NCBI RefSeq assembly: GCF_037914945.1
Contig: NZ_CP149787.1
Span: 2,790,001 to 2,854,000 of the forward strand
DNA: 64,000 nt
Direction of reading: 5' to 3'
Origin: Haloterrigena sp. KLK7
GTDB taxonomy: Archaea > Halobacteriota > Halobacteria > Halobacteriales > Natrialbaceae
In this document: piece after piece, positions 7,840 through 16,158 of the stretch
How positions within the stretch are numbered: the stretch's first letter is position 1
How the letters are laid out: every line of letters starts with the position of its first letter
Program-made: the position numbers and the translations under genes
The notes under the pieces: generated by a model
Databases searched by the model: none
Told to the model about the DNA's origin: nothing
Seen by the model: the letters and a program-made list of their open reading frames with translations, nothing else

Positions 7840-10155
7840 TCATTCCTCGCTGAACCGCTCTCGGACCTCGAGTGCCGCGTCCGTCCCGTAGCGGTCGACC
7901 AGCGGACAGACCGCGCCCCCGAGCGCGCGCATACACTGGCTCGTAGAGTGGTACTCGAGACGCTCCGCAACGGCAGCCCACGGTCGGCCCTGCAGGGCGC
8001 GCAGGACGAGCAGGCGCTCCTCGCGGCCGGTTAGATCGACGTCATCGGGATCCTCGACGAAGTATCGGACGACGAGGTCACGGAACGGGCCGGGATCGAC
8101 GTCGAACAGGCCGGGGCCGTAGGCCGCGCCGGCGACGATGCGCCAGTCGTGAGCCGAGAGAGCGAGCTCCGGGGCCGCGTCGGCGTCGACCGACCGAAGC
8201 ACCGCACGGGCGACGTCCGGCTCGAGGTCCGAGAGTGCGTCCGTACAGAGCGCGGGGAACCGGCGGGCGAACCAGTCGGCGTGGCGGTCGTGGAGTTCGG
8301 TTCCCGAATCGCTCGTCGGCGCGAGCATGAGCGCCGAGTACTCGCCGCTGGCGTCGTTTCGGGTCGTCGAGAGGTGGACCGCGCGGTAGCCGTTGTCGCG
8401 CCAGAACTCGAGGAGGCCAGGCGTGGCGCCGAAGCCGGTTCCCAGCCAATCGACCGCGGACTCGAATTCCTCGCGAACGCGCTCGAGCAGGTGCGAGCCC
8501 AATCCTCGAGAGCGGGCCGCGTGGTGGGTCGCGATGCGGACGACGCGGAGGCCCGCTGGCTCGCTGGCGGCCTCGTCGCGCAACTGACTGGTGAGGACGT
8601 CCGGAAGCATGTTCCCCCGGACCCGGCCGCCTTCGTACATCATCGCGCGCGTCTCGGGCGGGAGGGTCCCCTCGCGAGCCAGCAGTGCGACGCTGACGAC
8701 GTGGCCGTCGTGAACCAGCGCGCGGGCCTCGAGGTTGGGCGCGTCGAGCAGTCGCGCGAGGTCGTTGGGCTCGGTGCGATAGTGAGCGAGGACGAGCAGG
8801 CCGAACGCCTCCCGGAGCAGCGTCTCGTCCGCGAGGAGGGCGTCGGGCTCGAGGGTGCGGTACTCGACCGTTTCGGGCGTCGCGTCGGCGACCAACGACT
8901 CGACCGGCGGGCGAGCGTCGAGCAAGAGGGCCCGAAACGCCCAGACCTCGACGGGGTCGCCCGCCGCGTAGCGGATCGGGTCGACGAGCGTGCGTTCGAC
9001 CACCTCGTGGTCGCTCTCGGCGAGTCGGTCCCGGAATCGGACCGAGAAACCGCGACCGGCCCCCTCGTAGCCGTGGATCGTCGTCGCGAACGCGACGCGG
9101 TCGGCCGCGAGCAGCGACTCGAGCCTCGAGACCGGCAACGCGGCGGCCTCGTCGACGACGACGACGTCCGCGGCCCCGAGCCGGTCGCTCTCGACGGCGT
9201 CCGCTGGCTCGAGGAACCGAACCACGCCGCCGGCGGCCGTCTCGATCCGCCGGGAGTCGATCGTCGCCTCGATCTCGAGCGTCTCCAGCAGTTCGCCGAC
9301 GCGGTCGAAGACCTCCGCGGCGTTTCGCCTTCGCGGGGCGGTGACGAGCACGTCCAGCCCGTCGGCAGCGAACGCACCAGCGGCCAGTCCCGCCGCGCTC
9401 GATTTGCCGCGGCCGCGGTCGGCCTCGAGGACGACGGCTCGCCTGCGGTCGTGGCGGTCCGGGTCGTCGCCCTCCCCGACGTTCGGTCCGTCTCCGCCGG
9501 CCTCGAGCAGCGATTCGAACGCGGCGACCGCCTCGACCTGATCGGCCGTGAGACAGGCCTCGTACGCGGCGGCCGGAAACCGGTGATCGGACGGCGGCGT
9601 CGGCGCAGCGGAGTCACGTATCCGCGGCGCGGGGTCCGTCAGTCCGTCGTCGACGATCCGGTCGGTCTCGCGGTCGAGGTCGACGATTCCGATTCCGCGA
9701 TGTTCGCGGAGCGTCTCGACGAGTCGCCGTCGGAACCGGCCCGTCACGTCCGACAGCGAGAACGGGGGGACGGCGAGCGACTCGTCGAACGCGCCGCGAC
9801 GGTCGGGCCAGTCCTCGAGCGACGGCGTCAGCAGGACCAACAGGCCGCCGCCGTCGACCGCACCGACCACCGCTCCGAGCGCGTTCGGCCGGAGCCCCTC
9901 GTGGGCGTCGAGCGCGATCACGTCTCGCGTCGTCCCGAGGAGTTCCCGTGCGTTCGCCTGCGGGAGGCGTTCACAGCGGAGGCGATCCTCGGGGCCGACG
10001 AGCGCGGTGCCGGTGATCGCGACGGGAAGGGCGTCGAGGATCGACTCGAGGGCGTCGTACCCGCGCTCTCGGTCACCGGCCAGGACGAGGACGCGTCGCT
10101 CGTCGACCGCCGTCGCCTCCTCGAACAGGGCTATCGCACCCCTCTCGACGATCAT
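7840..10155 (-). CDS. tmcA: tRNA(Met) cytidine acetyltransferase TmcA
   Basis: A 771-residue enzyme that N4-acetylates cytidine (wobble C34 of elongator tRNA-Met in bacteria; archaeal homologues act more widely on RNA) using acetyl-CoA and ATP. Order: N-terminal DUF1726-like domain, RecA-like helicase with Walker A in EADRGRGKSSAAG near residue 250, GNAT acetyltransferase with RIATHHAARSRGLGSHLL near 540-560, and a C-terminal tRNA-binding part. I start at MIVERGAIALFEEA; an upstream extension of 34 residues lacks family character. A decayed partial copy of this gene lies at 11190-11420, on the far side of the lipoprotein gene. Confidence 0.92.
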   Translation of the reverse strand: MIVERGAIALFEEATAVDERRVLVLAGDRERGYDALESILDALPVAITGTALVGPEDRLRCERLPQANARELLGTTRDVIALDAHEGLRPNALGAVVGAVDGGGLLVLLTPSLEDWPDRRGAFDESLAVPPFSLSDVTGRFRRRLVETLREHRGIGIVDLDRETDRIVDDGLTDPAPRIRDSAAPTPPSDHRFPAAAYEACLTADQVEAVAAFESLLEAGGDGPNVGEGDDPDRHDRRRAVVLEADRGRGKSSAAGLAAGAFAADGLDVLVTAPRRRNAAEVFDRVGELLETLEIEATIDSRRIETAAGGVVRFLEPADAVESDRLGAADVVVVDEAAALPVSRLESLLAADRVAFATTIHGYEGAGRGFSVRFRDRLAESDHEVVERTLVDPIRYAAGDPVEVWAFRALLLDARPPVESLVADATPETVEYRTLEPDALLADETLLREAFGLLVLAHYRTEPNDLARLLDAPNLEARALVHDGHVVSVALLAREGTLPPETRAMMYEGGRVRGNMLPDVLTSQLRDEAASEPAGLRVVRIATHHAARSRGLGSHLLERVREEFESAVDWLGTGFGATPGLLEFWRDNGYRAVHLSTTRNDASGEYSALMLAPTSDSGTELHDRHADWFARRFPALCTDALSDLEPDVARAVLRSVDADAAPELALSAHDWRIVAGAAYGPGLFDVDPGPFRDLVVRYFVEDPDDVDLTGREERLLVLRALQGRPWAAVAERLEYHSTSQCMRALGGAVCPLVDRYGTDAALEVRERFSEE

Positions 10156-10416
10156 GGGTCTCGTTGGAACGCAGACCGTAATAGTGGCCGGGATCCGTCG
10201 AGGACGGCATCCCTGCGTCCCATCCGGCGGTTCGGTGGCGGGGCCGAGAACTGTCACCGTTCCGTTGCAATCAATGCAATCGTTGATGTCGCACCCGGTC
10301 GGACGCGACCGAACTGCGACTCTCCCATCGTAAACGCCGGACGGCGCCTCGATTGAGCGTCAGGAAACAATCCCAAAATTCGAACGGTCGCGTCTCAATT
10401 TATATCCGCCAATTAC

Positions 10417-10423
10417 CTTTAAG
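10417..10423 (+). promoter_or_regulatory. TATA-like element for the 10446 lipoprotein gene
   Basis: CTTTAAG is centred 26 bases before the ATG at 10446, inside an AT-rich stretch that stands out from the GC-rich surroundings. This spacing predicts transcription starting at or next to the ATG, so a leaderless mRNA. Confidence 0.55.
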
Positions 10424-10445
10424 AAGTATCGTCGACGTGGCGCCC

Positions 10446-11102
10446 ATGGAGCGAAGAAAACTCCTCATTGGTAGCGGCGTCGGACTGGCAACCGTCCTCG
10501 CGGGCTGCAGCGGCGGGGATCTCATGAGCGGTGGCGAGAACGATTCCGACGAGAACGGAAACGGGAACGAAACGCCGAACGACTCCAACGAAAACGGCGA
10601 AAACGGCAAGGACGGCAAAAACGGTAAGGACGGCAAAAACGGTGAAAACGGCGAGGACGGCGACGAGAAAGGCGGTGACAAGAAGGGGAAACGAGACGTT
10701 CCCGGCCTCGATGTCGACGCGTTCGAATCCCTGCTGGAGCAACGGGGTATCACTATCGAGACGCTCCGCCGAAGCGGGTCGAATCTCACTCTCGAGGTGT
10801 CGGTCTCGGACATGAACACGGACGACCTGTCGGCCTCGGCTGACAGTGCCGAGGTACGACAGCGGCTCTCGGACATCGTTAGCGCCGCGACCGACGCGGT
10901 CACCGATCTGCAGGCGTTCATCGCCGAAATCGAGACCATCACCGTGTCCATCCTGGACGAGACCCACGGGAAGAACAAGAAAGGAAAGTCGGGCCTCACG
11001 ATGAATGTTCGCGTCTCCTGGCTGGTCGAGTTCGTGCGCAACCAGCGCTCGGAAGAAGAACTCCTCGATCGGATCACCGAAACCGCTTCCGAAGGCGAGT
11101 AA
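10446..11102 (+). CDS. Haloarchaeal lipoprotein of unknown function
   Basis: A 218-residue exported lipoprotein: the N-terminus MERRKLLIGSGVGLATVLAGCSGG has a lipobox (LAGC), so the mature protein is probably anchored outside the membrane. A linker of about 55 residues consists of short NGK/DG/NGE units, a disordered halophile-type spacer. The globular part (residues ~80-218) contains the LDVDAFESLLEQRGI opening and ends in a basic, then acidic, helix. No named family is recognised with confidence. The promoter geometry supports this start. It is divergent from tmcA and lies between tmcA and a tmcA-derived fragment. Confidence 0.75.
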   Translation: MERRKLLIGSGVGLATVLAGCSGGDLMSGGENDSDENGNGNETPNDSNENGENGKDGKNGKDGKNGENGEDGDEKGGDKKGKRDVPGLDVDAFESLLEQRGITIETLRRSGSNLTLEVSVSDMNTDDLSASADSAEVRQRLSDIVSAATDAVTDLQAFIAEIETITVSILDETHGKNKKGKSGLTMNVRVSWLVEFVRNQRSEEELLDRITETASEGE

Positions 11103-11189
11103 CGGCGGTCGTCGACGCGAGTCGGCGTCGACCGTTCGCGTTTCGAAAATCGATTTTCCGATAGTTCGAACGGCACGTTCACTACCGCA

Positions 11190-11420
11190 CTCGACCGAGC
11201 GACGGCTCGAGGAATCGAACGCGACCAGCGGCACACGTCTCGATCGTCCGAGCGTCGATCGTCGCGTCGGCCGCGAGCGTCCCAGCAGTTCGCCGGCGCG
11301 GTCGAACAGCTCCGCCGCGTTCCGCAACCAGGGTGCGGTGACGAGCACGTCCGGACCCGCGGCGGTCGGGCCAGTCTTCGAGCGGCGGGGTTAGCAAGAC
11401 GAGCAGGTCGCCGCTGCTCG
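11190..11420 (-). pseudogene. Decayed internal fragment of a second tmcA copy
   Basis: Three segments of TmcA are recognisable in order on the minus strand but in different frames. LLVLLTPPLEDWPDRRG corresponds to LLVLLTPSLEDWPDRRG of the intact gene. DVLVTAPWLRNAAELFDRAG corresponds to DVLVTAPRRRNAAEVFDRVG. ATIDARTIET then VRFLEP corresponds to ATIDSRRIET then VRFLEP. About 450 bases that separate the first two segments in the intact gene are missing, and a frameshift follows. There is no start, Walker A or acetyltransferase domain. This is a dead remnant of a duplicated or horizontally acquired tmcA. Confidence 0.8.
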
Positions 11421-11421
11421 C

Positions 11422-11817
11422 TCACTCGGACTCCCGTTCGCTCACGCAGAACCCGTTCCCCTCGGGATCCTCCATCACCGTCCACTCCTGGGTACGATCG
11501 CCGAAGCGTTCGAGTTTCGTTTCGACCGCGCTCGCGCCGAGGGACTCGAACCGTTCGACCGACGCTCCCCTGTCCGCGACCGCCAGATCGAGGTGGATGG
11601 GGATGTCCTCGGTGGTGCTCTTCGGCATTCGTTTGAACAGCAGGTCCGGTGTTCGATCCTCGGGATCGGTGAGCACGACGTGGTCGGGGTCGCCCGTCTC
11701 GCCACCGGCCAGTTCCCGCGGCAGATTCACTCGCTCGCGCTCGAGCGCGCTCGCCCAGAACGCCGCGAGTCGGTCCGGCGAGTCACAAGCGAAGGTAATT
11801 TTTTCTATCGAAGCCAT
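11422..11817 (-). CDS. VOC (glyoxalase/bleomycin-resistance-like) protein
   Basis: A 131-residue vicinal-oxygen-chelate fold protein with two beta-alpha-beta-beta-beta modules. Motifs include CDSPDRLAAFWASAL at the N-terminus, IPIHLDLAV in the middle (a potential metal-binding His) and WTVMEDPEGNGFCV at the end, as in the large uncharacterised glyoxalase-like group of actinobacteria and haloarchaea. The substrate is unknown. I start at MASIEKITFACDS; 17 extra upstream residues in the ORF are unsupported. Its stop abuts the tmcA remnant. Confidence 0.85.
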   Translation of the reverse strand: MASIEKITFACDSPDRLAAFWASALERERVNLPRELAGGETGDPDHVVLTDPEDRTPDLLFKRMPKSTTEDIPIHLDLAVADRGASVERFESLGASAVETKLERFGDRTQEWTVMEDPEGNGFCVSERESE

Positions 11818-11930
11818 GCGTTTCGTGCATATTTCAATGCCTGAGAAGTTACTTAAAGTCGGAACCAATTGACAGTATTTCCACTATCGGCGGGTTCGGG
11901 CGGCGTGGTCGACGGCTGCTATCCCGCGGC

Positions 11931-12430
11931 CTACTCGATCCGGGACAGCGCGGTCTCCTTCGCGGTGTCGGCGTCCGGAAACGGCGTTTCACCGACGCGA
12001 ATTTCTGAGACCCACTTCACGCTCTCCCAGCAGTCGCGGTTGGGACCGATCGGGACGAGTCGGGCCGGCCCGCCGTGTTCGACCGGCAGGGGCTCACCGT
12101 CGAGTTCGACCGCGAGCAACGCGTCCGAGAGCGCCTCGAGCGGGAACGAACAGGCGTAGTCGCCGTCCATCGCGCGGGCGAGGGCGTGCTCGGCCTCGGC
12201 CGACGGACCGGCACGCTCGAGGAGATCTCCGACGCGAACCCGCGCCACGCGAGTCCGTCGGCGACCCACCCCTCGGCACAGGCGAAGTCGTCCGTGATCG
12301 TCTCGAGCGGGAGCGACTCGAGAGCCGCCGCGGAGAGGCGAAGCGATCGGTCGACGGCGCCTGTCACGCGGAGCGTCCAGTCATCGGGCTCGACCGCGTC
12401 CGGGACCGCGTGGGTTCTGAGATCGTTCAT
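11931..12430 (-). pseudogene. Sulfite-oxidase-like molybdopterin oxidoreductase, frameshifted
   Basis: Two overlapping minus-strand frames together give one continuous ~165-residue protein. The 5' part, MNDLRTHAVPDAV..., contains FACAEGWVADGLAWRG, the molybdenum-ligand cysteine region (C-x-E-G-W). The 3' part, VRVGDLLERAGP...DCWESVKWVSEI, finishes the fold in another frame. They join at a run of three C (plus strand 12239-12241); adding one base there restores WRGVRVGDLL. The cause is either a real inactivating single-base deletion or a homopolymer sequencing error. The intact protein would be a small Moco-binding oxidoreductase of unknown substrate. Confidence 0.75.
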
Positions 12431-12521
12431 AGAGTGCGATACGGTGCCGAGCGAGTAACCTGTCGATACACACATGTTCGGGACCACCTTCTCGAGCGCT
12501 CGAGCGAAACGGACGCCCGAT

Positions 12522-12920
12522 ATGAGCGACGAGACCGAGTACGACGACCTGCCGCTGGTCTACTCCTGTTCGGGCTGTTCGAGCGCCGCACAGCTGGCGA
12601 ACGAGCTGGCCGTCTCCCTCGACCGGGACGGCGTCGCCGAGATGTCGTGTATCGCCGGCGTCGGCGGCGGCGTGGCGCCGCTGGTCGACACCGCGACGTC
12701 CGGACGCCCGATCGTCGCGATCGACGGCTGCCCGCTCGAGTGCACGAAGCAGTGTCTCGATCGCCACGACGTTACGCCAGACCGCCACTACATGCTCGCG
12801 GAACACGGCGTGGCGAAGGAGTATCACACCGACTACGACGACGAGGACGCCGAACGACTGCGTCAGGAACTGGTCGAGGAAATCGAGGCCCTTCGACTCG
12901 AGGCCGAGGGCGCGACCTGA
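12522..12920 (+). CDS. DGC-type putative zinc-binding protein
   Basis: A 132-residue protein with paired cysteine motifs: YSCSGCSS near residues 11-18, a middle CIAGVGGG and VAIDGCPLECTKQCL near 68-82. The DGC tripeptide names the family, predicted to bind zinc or a thiol-linked metal centre. The start is the ATG of MSDETEYDDLP; the ORF could extend 16 residues upstream. It is divergent from the broken molybdopterin gene, about 90 bases apart. Function is unknown, but the company suggests redox or metal chemistry. Confidence 0.82.
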   Translation: MSDETEYDDLPLVYSCSGCSSAAQLANELAVSLDRDGVAEMSCIAGVGGGVAPLVDTATSGRPIVAIDGCPLECTKQCLDRHDVTPDRHYMLAEHGVAKEYHTDYDDEDAERLRQELVEEIEALRLEAEGAT

Positions 12921-13024
12921 GTCTCGATCGAACTGTCGATTTAGTGATGTTAGGGTGACGAAGGTGAGACGACGTGGTACTCTCCTGTGCGGACGCGTCG
13001 CACGGCTCCGTGCGTTTGAACACG

Positions 13025-13032
13025 CTTTTAAG
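13025..13032 (+). promoter_or_regulatory. TATA box of the rpl7ae operon
   Basis: CTTTTAAG followed by a G-run lies about 155 bases before the rpl7ae ATG. It predicts a start of transcription near 13055 and an unusually long (~130-base) leader for a haloarchaeal gene. The leader ends in a good Shine-Dalgarno stretch, GGAGAGGTGA at 13168-13177. Confidence 0.6.
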
Positions 13033-13184
13033 GGGGGCAACGCTACAGACGTAGTACACCCTACGCGGGGTTGATGATGCTCCTAGCCTCACAGGACTTC
13101 CGCCGATTTTGATTCGGCCCGGGGTGCCCAGCGTCCCGGACGGCAGGGGAGCGCGAGCCCACGTGTAGGAGAGGTGAACAACCA

Positions 13185-13547
13185 ATGTCAGTCTACGTCA
13201 ACACCGACATCCCAGCCGACCTCGCAGAGGACGCCCTCGAGGCCCTCGAGGTCGCACGAGACACCGGACGCGTAAAGAAAGGAACGAACGAAACCACGAA
13301 GGCGATCGAGCGCGGCAACGCCGAGCTCGTCTACGTCGCCGAGGACGTCTCCCCCGAGGAGATCGTCATGCACCTGCCCGACCTCGCCGAGGAGAAGGGC
13401 ATCCCCGTCGTCTTCGTCGAGACCCAGGACGACGTCGGCCACGCAGCCGGCCTCGAGGTCGGCTCGGCCGCCGCGGCGATCGTCGACGCCGGCGAGGCCT
13501 CCGACGACGTCGAAGATATCGCCGACAAGCTCGAGGACCTCGACTGA
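13185..13547 (+). CDS. rpl7ae: Ribosomal protein L7Ae (eL8), K-turn-binding protein
   Basis: A 120-residue L7Ae family protein. Besides the 50S subunit, archaeal L7Ae binds kink-turns in box C/D and H/ACA guide RNPs and in RNase P. The core motif [26 protein letters not shown] (residues ~27-52) is the RNA-binding signature, followed by ...[18 protein letters not shown]. First gene of rpl7ae - rps28e - rpl24e - ndk, each within about 11 bases of the next. The long leader is notable because L7Ae of other archaea is reported to bind a K-turn in its own mRNA leader; I could not identify a convincing K-turn here by eye. Confidence 0.96.
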   Translation: MSVYVNTDIPADLAEDALEALEVARDTGRVKKGTNETTKAIERGNAELVYVAEDVSPEEIVMHLPDLAEEKGIPVVFVETQDDVGHAAGLEVGSAAAAIVDAGEASDDVEDIADKLEDLD

Positions 13548-13558
13548 GGTGATCAGAG

Positions 13559-13783
13559 ATGAGTGCTGAAGAGGAAGAAACTGGATCCACGCCCGCCGAG
13601 GTCATCGAGATCGTCGGCAAGACCGGCATGCACGGCGAGGCCATGCAGGTCAAGTGCCGTATTCAGGAGGGCGAGAACCAGGGACGTATCATCACCCGGA
13701 ACTGCCTCGGGCCGGTCCGCGAAGGGGACGTACTCCAGCTTCGCGAGACCGCCCGCGAGGCGGACTCCATCGGAGGACAATAA
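13559..13783 (+). CDS. rps28e: Ribosomal protein S28e
   Basis: A 74-residue small-subunit protein with an OB-type fold. The conserved core [21 protein letters not shown] followed by [22 protein letters not shown] identifies it. The N-terminus carries a short acidic halophile-type extension (SAEEEETG). GAGGTGATC lies just upstream as ribosome-binding site, overlapping the rpl7ae stop region, which supports translation coupling. Confidence 0.95.
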   Translation: MSAEEEETGSTPAEVIEIVGKTGMHGEAMQVKCRIQEGENQGRIITRNCLGPVREGDVLQLRETAREADSIGGQ

Positions 13784-13786
13784 CCA

Positions 13787-14158
13787 ATGGTCGAGAAACG
13801 AACCTGCGACTACACGGGCGAAGAGATCGAGCCCGGCACGGGCATCATGTACGTCAAGAACGACGGCAGCGTGCTCCACTTCGTCGACTCGAAGGCGGAG
13901 AAAAACTACAAGCTCGGTCGCGAACCGCGCGATCTCGAGTGGACCGAAGAGGGTCGTCGCGGCAAGAGCCCCGCGCAGGCCGACACGCCTGCCGACGAGG
14001 AAGGCGACCAGACCGAGGAAGTCGACGCCGCCGAGGACGAGGACCTCGAGACCGAGGCCGACACCGTCGACGAGGGTGAAGACGACGTACCCGCCGGCGA
14101 CGAAGCGGTCGACGAGACCGAGGAAGCCGAAGTCGAGGCCGAGGAGAGTGAGGCCTAA
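13787..14158 (+). CDS. rpl24e: Ribosomal protein L24e with long acidic C-terminal tail
   Basis: A 123-residue protein. The first ~62 residues are the L24e core ([17 protein letters not shown]...[24 protein letters not shown]). One cysteine (C6) remains of the zinc-ribbon cysteines found in other L24e proteins, so zinc is probably not bound. The remaining ~60 residues are almost entirely D, E, A, T and V. Its stop overlaps the ndk start (TAATG). Confidence 0.93.
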   Translation: MVEKRTCDYTGEEIEPGTGIMYVKNDGSVLHFVDSKAEKNYKLGREPRDLEWTEEGRRGKSPAQADTPADEEGDQTEEVDAAEDEDLETEADTVDEGEDDVPAGDEAVDETEEAEVEAEESEA

Positions 14159-14622
14159 TGAGTGACCACGAGCGGACCTTCGTGATGGTCAAGCCCGACG
14201 CCTTCGCGCGCGGGCTCGTGGGCGAGGTCGTCTCTCGACTCGAGGACCGCGGGCTCAAGCTCGTCGGTATCAAGGTCGAGAACATGCCCCGCGAACGGGC
14301 CGAGGAACACTACAGCGAACACGAGGACAAGCCGTTCTACGACGACCTCGTGGACTTCATCACCTCGGGACCGGTCGTCCCGATGGTCTGGGAGGGCCAG
14401 GACGCGACGCGCCAGGTTCGCCAGATGATCGGCGAGACCGATCCCCTCGAGGCCGAACCCGGCACGATCCGGGGCGACTACGCGCTCGATCTCGGTCGGA
14501 ACGTCGTTCACGCCGCCGACCACGAGGACGAGGGCGCCAACGAACGCGAGATCGCGATCCACTTCGACGACGACGAGCTGATCGACTACGATCAGCACGA
14601 CGCCGAGTGGCTCTACGAGTAA
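14158..14622 (+). CDS. ndk: Nucleoside diphosphate kinase
   Basis: A 154-residue NDK that equalises nucleoside di- and triphosphates via a phosphohistidine. It has the opening TFVMVKPDAFARGLVGE, the kink region and the active-site histidine in GRNVVHAADHED near residue 121-126. Haloarchaeal NDKs carry this longer HAAD-type active-site loop. Last gene of the ribosomal operon; in other archaea infB often follows, but here an unrelated regulator does. Confidence 0.96.
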   Translation: MSDHERTFVMVKPDAFARGLVGEVVSRLEDRGLKLVGIKVENMPRERAEEHYSEHEDKPFYDDLVDFITSGPVVPMVWEGQDATRQVRQMIGETDPLEAEPGTIRGDYALDLGRNVVHAADHEDEGANEREIAIHFDDDELIDYDQHDAEWLYE

Positions 14623-14842
14623 CGCGTTCACTGCGAACACCGCGGTCGCCGTTTTCGTCGTCAGTTATCACTTCCCAGCAGCCAGCGAACTGGCGTTAGC
14701 GGGCTCGAAACGGCATTCTACTACCGACCGAGTCCGGAATGGAATACATGTATTTTTCTAGGTAGACGTAACATCTAATGTGACGGCTGCAGTAGGGGCG
14801 AGTGGTGGTTTCGAATGGTAACATACGGTAGGTGGTTCGTGG

Positions 14843-15268
14843 ATGCGTGAAACGGAGGGAGAGTCGACGGAGCTCACGGCAGAGGTAACGCCGTCGCTGG
14901 ATCTCATCTTCGAGTTGCTCTCGAATCGTCGCCGCCGATACGCGCTCTATCATCTCCACGACCAGTCCGATGGCGTCGCAACGATGGAGGAACTGACGGA
15001 CGCCGTCGTTTCGCGACAGTATCTCGAGTCGAACGCGGACCGCACGGCGGAGACGGATCGGCCCGAAGCCGACGCTGACGCCGACGCCGATTGCGACCTC
15101 GAGAACCGCCGACGACGGGTTCGGATGGAACTCCAGCACACGCACCTGCCGAAGCTCGAGGACGCGGGCGTTCTCGAACACGACCATCGCAGCGAGATGG
15201 TCCGCTACTGGAACCAGCCGTCGCTCGAGGAGTGGCTCGAGCACGCCCGTCACAAGGAACTCGCCTGA
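14843..15268 (+). CDS. Haloarchaeal winged-helix regulator (DUF7344-like)
   Basis: A 141-residue protein. DLIFELLSNRRRRYALYHLHDQ near residues 20-41 is the opening helix pair of the haloarchaeal winged-helix family often annotated DUF7344, with a second half ELQHTHLPKLEDAGVLEHDHRSEMVRYW forming the recognition helix and wing. Between them sits an acidic Asp-Ala repeat (EADADADADCD). Probably a DNA-binding transcription factor with unknown targets. The 220 bases upstream are AT-richer than average and hold its promoter. Confidence 0.8.
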   Translation: MRETEGESTELTAEVTPSLDLIFELLSNRRRRYALYHLHDQSDGVATMEELTDAVVSRQYLESNADRTAETDRPEADADADADCDLENRRRRVRMELQHTHLPKLEDAGVLEHDHRSEMVRYWNQPSLEEWLEHARHKELA

Positions 15269-15430
15269 GGGAACACCGATAACCGCGCGGGAAGCGGACG
15301 ACCCAGACGGGCGCGACTCCATGTCACGCTGCCATCGATAGCGCAAACCACGTGACGGTACTCGGTTGTGTTCCATGGTAGCGTTTCCCTCCTCAAAGCT
15401 TAACACGCGAGATGTGGATATGAACTTATA

Positions 15431-15436
15431 GGTGAG
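15431..15436 (+). promoter_or_regulatory. Shine-Dalgarno site of sod
   Basis: GGTGAG lies five bases before the sod ATG. A weak TATA-like GCTTAAC at 15398-15404 would give a leader of about 15 bases, so this gene, unlike many neighbours, appears to use a leadered mRNA. Confidence 0.5.
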
Positions 15437-15441
15437 CGCCA

Positions 15442-16044
15442 ATGACTGACCACGAACTTCCACCACTTCCGTACGACTACGACGCGCTGGAACCGGCACT
15501 TTCCGAGCAGGTACTGACCTGGCATCACGATACCCACCACCAGGGCTACGTGAACGGGCTGAACTCGGCCGAAGAGACCCTCGCGGAGAACCGCGAGGAG
15601 GGCGACTTCGGTTCGACGCCCGGCGCCCTCAAGGACGTCACCCACAACGGCTGTGGCCACTATCTCCACACGCTGTTCTGGGAGAACATGTCCCCCGACG
15701 GCGGCGGCGAGCCCGAGGGCGAGCTCGCCGACCGCATCGAGGAGGACTTCGGCTCCTACGAGGGCTGGAAGGGCGAGTTCCAGAAGGCAGCCGGCGCCGC
15801 CGGCGGCTGGGCGCTGCTGGTGTACGATCCGGTCGCCAAGCAGCTGCGTAACCTCGCGGTCGACAAGCACGACCAGGGCGCGCTCTGGGGCGCACATCCC
15901 GTGCTCGCGCTGGACGTCTGGGAACACTCCTACTACTACGACTACGGTCCGGACCGCGGCGAGTTCATCGACGCCTTCTTCGACGTCGTCAACTGGGAGA
16001 AGGCCGAAGAGGAGTACCAGACCTGCCTCGACCACTTCGAGTAA
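15442..16044 (+). CDS. sod: Superoxide dismutase (Mn/Fe family)
   Basis: A 200-residue cytoplasmic enzyme converting superoxide to oxygen and peroxide. Metal ligands are visible: the first His of WHHDTHHQ (H28), the His of HYLHTLFW, and the Asp and His of DVWEHSYYYDYG. Haloarchaeal enzymes of this type use manganese, though sequence alone does not settle Mn versus Fe. Length and ends match the family exactly. Confidence 0.96.
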   Translation: MTDHELPPLPYDYDALEPALSEQVLTWHHDTHHQGYVNGLNSAEETLAENREEGDFGSTPGALKDVTHNGCGHYLHTLFWENMSPDGGGEPEGELADRIEEDFGSYEGWKGEFQKAAGAAGGWALLVYDPVAKQLRNLAVDKHDQGALWGAHPVLALDVWEHSYYYDYGPDRGEFIDAFFDVVNWEKAEEEYQTCLDHFE

Positions 16045-16158
16045 GTCGCCGGCCGCGACAGCGACGAGCCAGTCAATCTCGACTTTTTATCGCAGATCGG
16101 TCCGCCGATAGCGGCGCACCTGTGAGTGTCACTCGAGGGGAGAATGCAGCGCTCGCCG

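Noticed and set aside
13065-13140. Box C/D guide RNA in the rpl7ae leader
   Set aside because: A C-box-like TGATGA is present but no CTGA D box at suitable spacing.
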